Source of the DNA: Ruminococcaceae bacterium UBA4306 | GTDB taxonomy: Bacteria > Bacillota > Clostridia > Oscillospirales > Acutalibacteraceae | NCBI GenBank assembly: GCA_002394725.1 | Contig: DGUQ01000005.1 | Span: forward strand, 1 to 14,133 | Direction: 5' to 3' | Length of the DNA stretch: 14,133 bases | Part shown: positions 13,193 to 14,133 of the stretch, one piece after another | Layout of the letters: every line of letters starts with the position of its first letter | Position numbering within the stretch: position 1 is the first letter of the stretch | Program-made: the position numbers and the translations under genes | Notes under the pieces: model-generated | The model's database searches: none | Told to the model about the DNA's origin: nothing | Seen by the model: only the letters and a program-made list of their open reading frames with translations

Positions 13193-13221
13193 ATTGTAAA
13201 GATAATTTTCTCATTCGACAA
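13193..13221 (-). promoter_or_regulatory. Probable promoter of the Wzz/BY-kinase operon
   Basis: On the minus strand TTGTCG (13216-13221) and TACAAT (13193-13198) are 17 bases apart. The leader would be about 135 bases, AT-rich, with a short GGGGGCG region. The -35 forms the edge of the structured element at 13216-13324. Confidence 0.45.
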
Positions 13222-13324
13222 AATGCGTGCCTGTCGCGATCATGCCACAGGATCACAAGCGACAAGGAATCGAGCTCCGCGCGCATTTCACGTCGCCATC
13301 GCCCGTTGCAGCGCCAGCTGCAAC
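13216..13324. other. Structured intergenic element, possible small RNA or palindromic repeat
   Basis: Between the decarboxylase terminator and the Wzz promoter lies a nested inverted repeat. Its outer arms are CGAC (13216-13219) with GTCG (13292-13295) and AAATGCG (13221-13227) with CGCATTT (13282-13288). Its inner arms are TGTCGC-GATC (13232-13241) with GATC-ACAA-GCGACA (13251-13264). A separate perfect stem GTTGCAGC-GCCA-GCTGCAAC follows at 13305-13324, and TCAGGAAAC/GTTTCCTGA at 13347-13369. No open frame or ribosome site is present in 13052-13371. Confidence 0.4.
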
Positions 13325-13371
13325 CGGGTGGGCATACAAATCTTTTTCAGGAAACAAGCAGTTTCCTGAAT

Positions 13372-13407
13372 AAAAAAACAGCCCTTCCGCATCGCGAAAA
13401 GGCTGTT
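13372..13407 (-). terminator. Terminator of the decarboxylase beta-subunit gene
   Basis: On the minus strand AACAGCCTTTTCGC-GAT-GCGGAAGGGCTGTT pairs over 14 positions (two G-U) and is followed by a run of T residues. It starts 19 bases after the stop codon. Confidence 0.9.
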
Positions 13408-13426
13408 GAAACAATCAATTGATAGA

Positions 13427-14133
13427 TCAGAGGACGCTGAGCAGGACGCCTGCCGCGACCGCGGAGCCGATAACGCCGGCGACGTTCGGACCCATTGCGT
13501 GCATCAAGAGGAAGTTGCCGGGATTCTCCTGCTGACCGACCTTATTGGCGACGCGCGCCGCCATGGGTACAGCCGATACGCCTGCCGAACCGATCAACGG
13601 GTTGACCTTGCCGCCGGAGAATCTATACATCAGCTTACCGAACAGCACGCCGCACGCGGTGCCCATGCAGAACGCCAACAGACCCAGCGCAATGATCCCA
13701 AGGGTCTTCGGCGTCAGGAACACGGTACCTGTCGCGGTAGCGCCGACCGTCACGCCGAGGAAGATGGTGATGATGTTCATCAGCTCGTTCTGTGCTGTCT
13801 TGCTGATACGCTCGACCACGCCGCTCTCCTTAAAGAGGTTGCCGAGCATCAGCATACCGATCAGCGGAGCCGCGGAGGGCAGGACGATCGCGCAGATGAT
13901 GACGACGATGATCGGGAAGATGATCTTCTCGAGCTTGGAAACGGGACGGAGCTGATCCATTACGACCGCACGCTCCTTCTTGGTGGTGAGCAGCTTCATG
14001 ATCGGCGGCTGGATGATCGGCACCAGCGCCATATAGGAATACGCCGCGACCGCGATCGGACCGAGCAATTCGGGAGCCAGCTTCGAGGTGACATAGATCG
14101 CCGTAGGACCGTCCGCGCCGCCGATGATGCCGA
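13427..14133 (-). CDS. Na+-translocating decarboxylase beta subunit (OadB/GcdB/MmdB family), 5' end outside window
   Basis: The membrane subunit that couples decarboxylation of carboxybiotin to sodium export in oxaloacetate, glutaconyl-CoA or methylmalonyl-CoA decarboxylases. The frame is open to the window edge; the 235 visible codons are the C-terminal part of a protein usually near 370-430 residues. The edge begins with [12 protein letters not shown], which contains the aspartate matching Asp203 of the Klebsiella OadB. Near the end [17 protein letters not shown] holds the conserved Asn, Gly, Ser and Arg of the helix VIII region with the same spacing as in Klebsiella. Many membrane helices are visible. 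The stop TGA is followed by a strong terminator. The substrate cannot be told from this subunit alone, since the alpha subunit is outside the window. Confidence 0.95.
   Translation of the reverse strand, partial: GIIGGADGPTAIYVTSKLAPELLGPIAVAAYSYMALVPIIQPPIMKLLTTKKERAVVMDQLRPVSKLEKIIFPIIVVIICAIVLPSAAPLIGMLMLGNLFKESGVVERISKTAQNELMNIITIFLGVTVGATATGTVFLTPKTLGIIALGLLAFCMGTACGVLFGKLMYRFSGGKVNPLIGSAGVSAVPMAARVANKVGQQENPGNFLLMHAMGPNVAGVIGSAVAAGVLLSVL

Overview
The window comes from the chromosome of a moderately GC-rich, spore-lineage Firmicute, most likely a gut Clostridia of the Oscillospirales/Ruminococcaceae type. This is inferred from the hprK-murB-rapZ-whiA gene block, the DUF421/DUF4363 pair, a type Ic aspartate aminotransferase, a sodium-pump decarboxylase beta subunit, and strong AGGAGG ribosome sites. 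Most genes lie on the minus strand; I see no rRNA, tRNA, CRISPR array or transposase.

Layout. (1) 37-4037, minus strand: hprK, murB, rapZ and whiA form an operon-like block for carbon-catabolite signalling, peptidoglycan precursor synthesis, RNA/nucleotide signalling and cell division/sporulation control. Two hairpin-rich intergenic elements with heptamer-repeat arms sit inside it, and yvcK, often found between rapZ and whiA, is absent. (2) 4244-5139, plus strand: a DUF421 membrane protein overlapping a DUF4363 protein. (3) 5408-7719, minus strand: secD and secF, overlapping by 4 bp, with a clear sigma-A promoter and a terminator. (4) 7870-9686: a foreign-looking island between secD and the aminotransferase. 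(5) 9697-10974, minus strand: the aminotransferase. (6) 11131-11556: a non-coding composite of hairpins and repeats. (7) 11598-13051, minus strand: a two-gene BY-kinase/Wzz exopolysaccharide control operon with its own promoter and terminator. (8) 13427-14133, minus strand: the 3' part of a sodium-translocating decarboxylase beta subunit.

The island in region 4 is the most interesting part. It reads, on the minus strand: the last 38 codons of an unknown gene, a hairpin terminator, a GC-rich fragment resembling the tail of a phage head protein, an AT-rich toxin-like domain with HG and AC motifs like a caspase-fold (clan CD) protease, a probable immunity gene, a second nearly identical terminator, and a small phage-like gene. 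The two terminators lie in 36-bp direct repeats (one mismatch) 1125 bp apart, so the toxin/immunity pair looks like an exchangeable or displaced cassette of a phage-borne polymorphic toxin. The phage-like reading frames are interrupted three times, always by TAG and always where Gln or Glu would fit, with no frameshift, TAA or TGA. This could be ordinary decay or a trace of a phage that reads TAG as glutamine. Chromosomal genes here (rapZ, the DUF4363 gene) end in TAG, so the host itself appears to use TAG as a stop.
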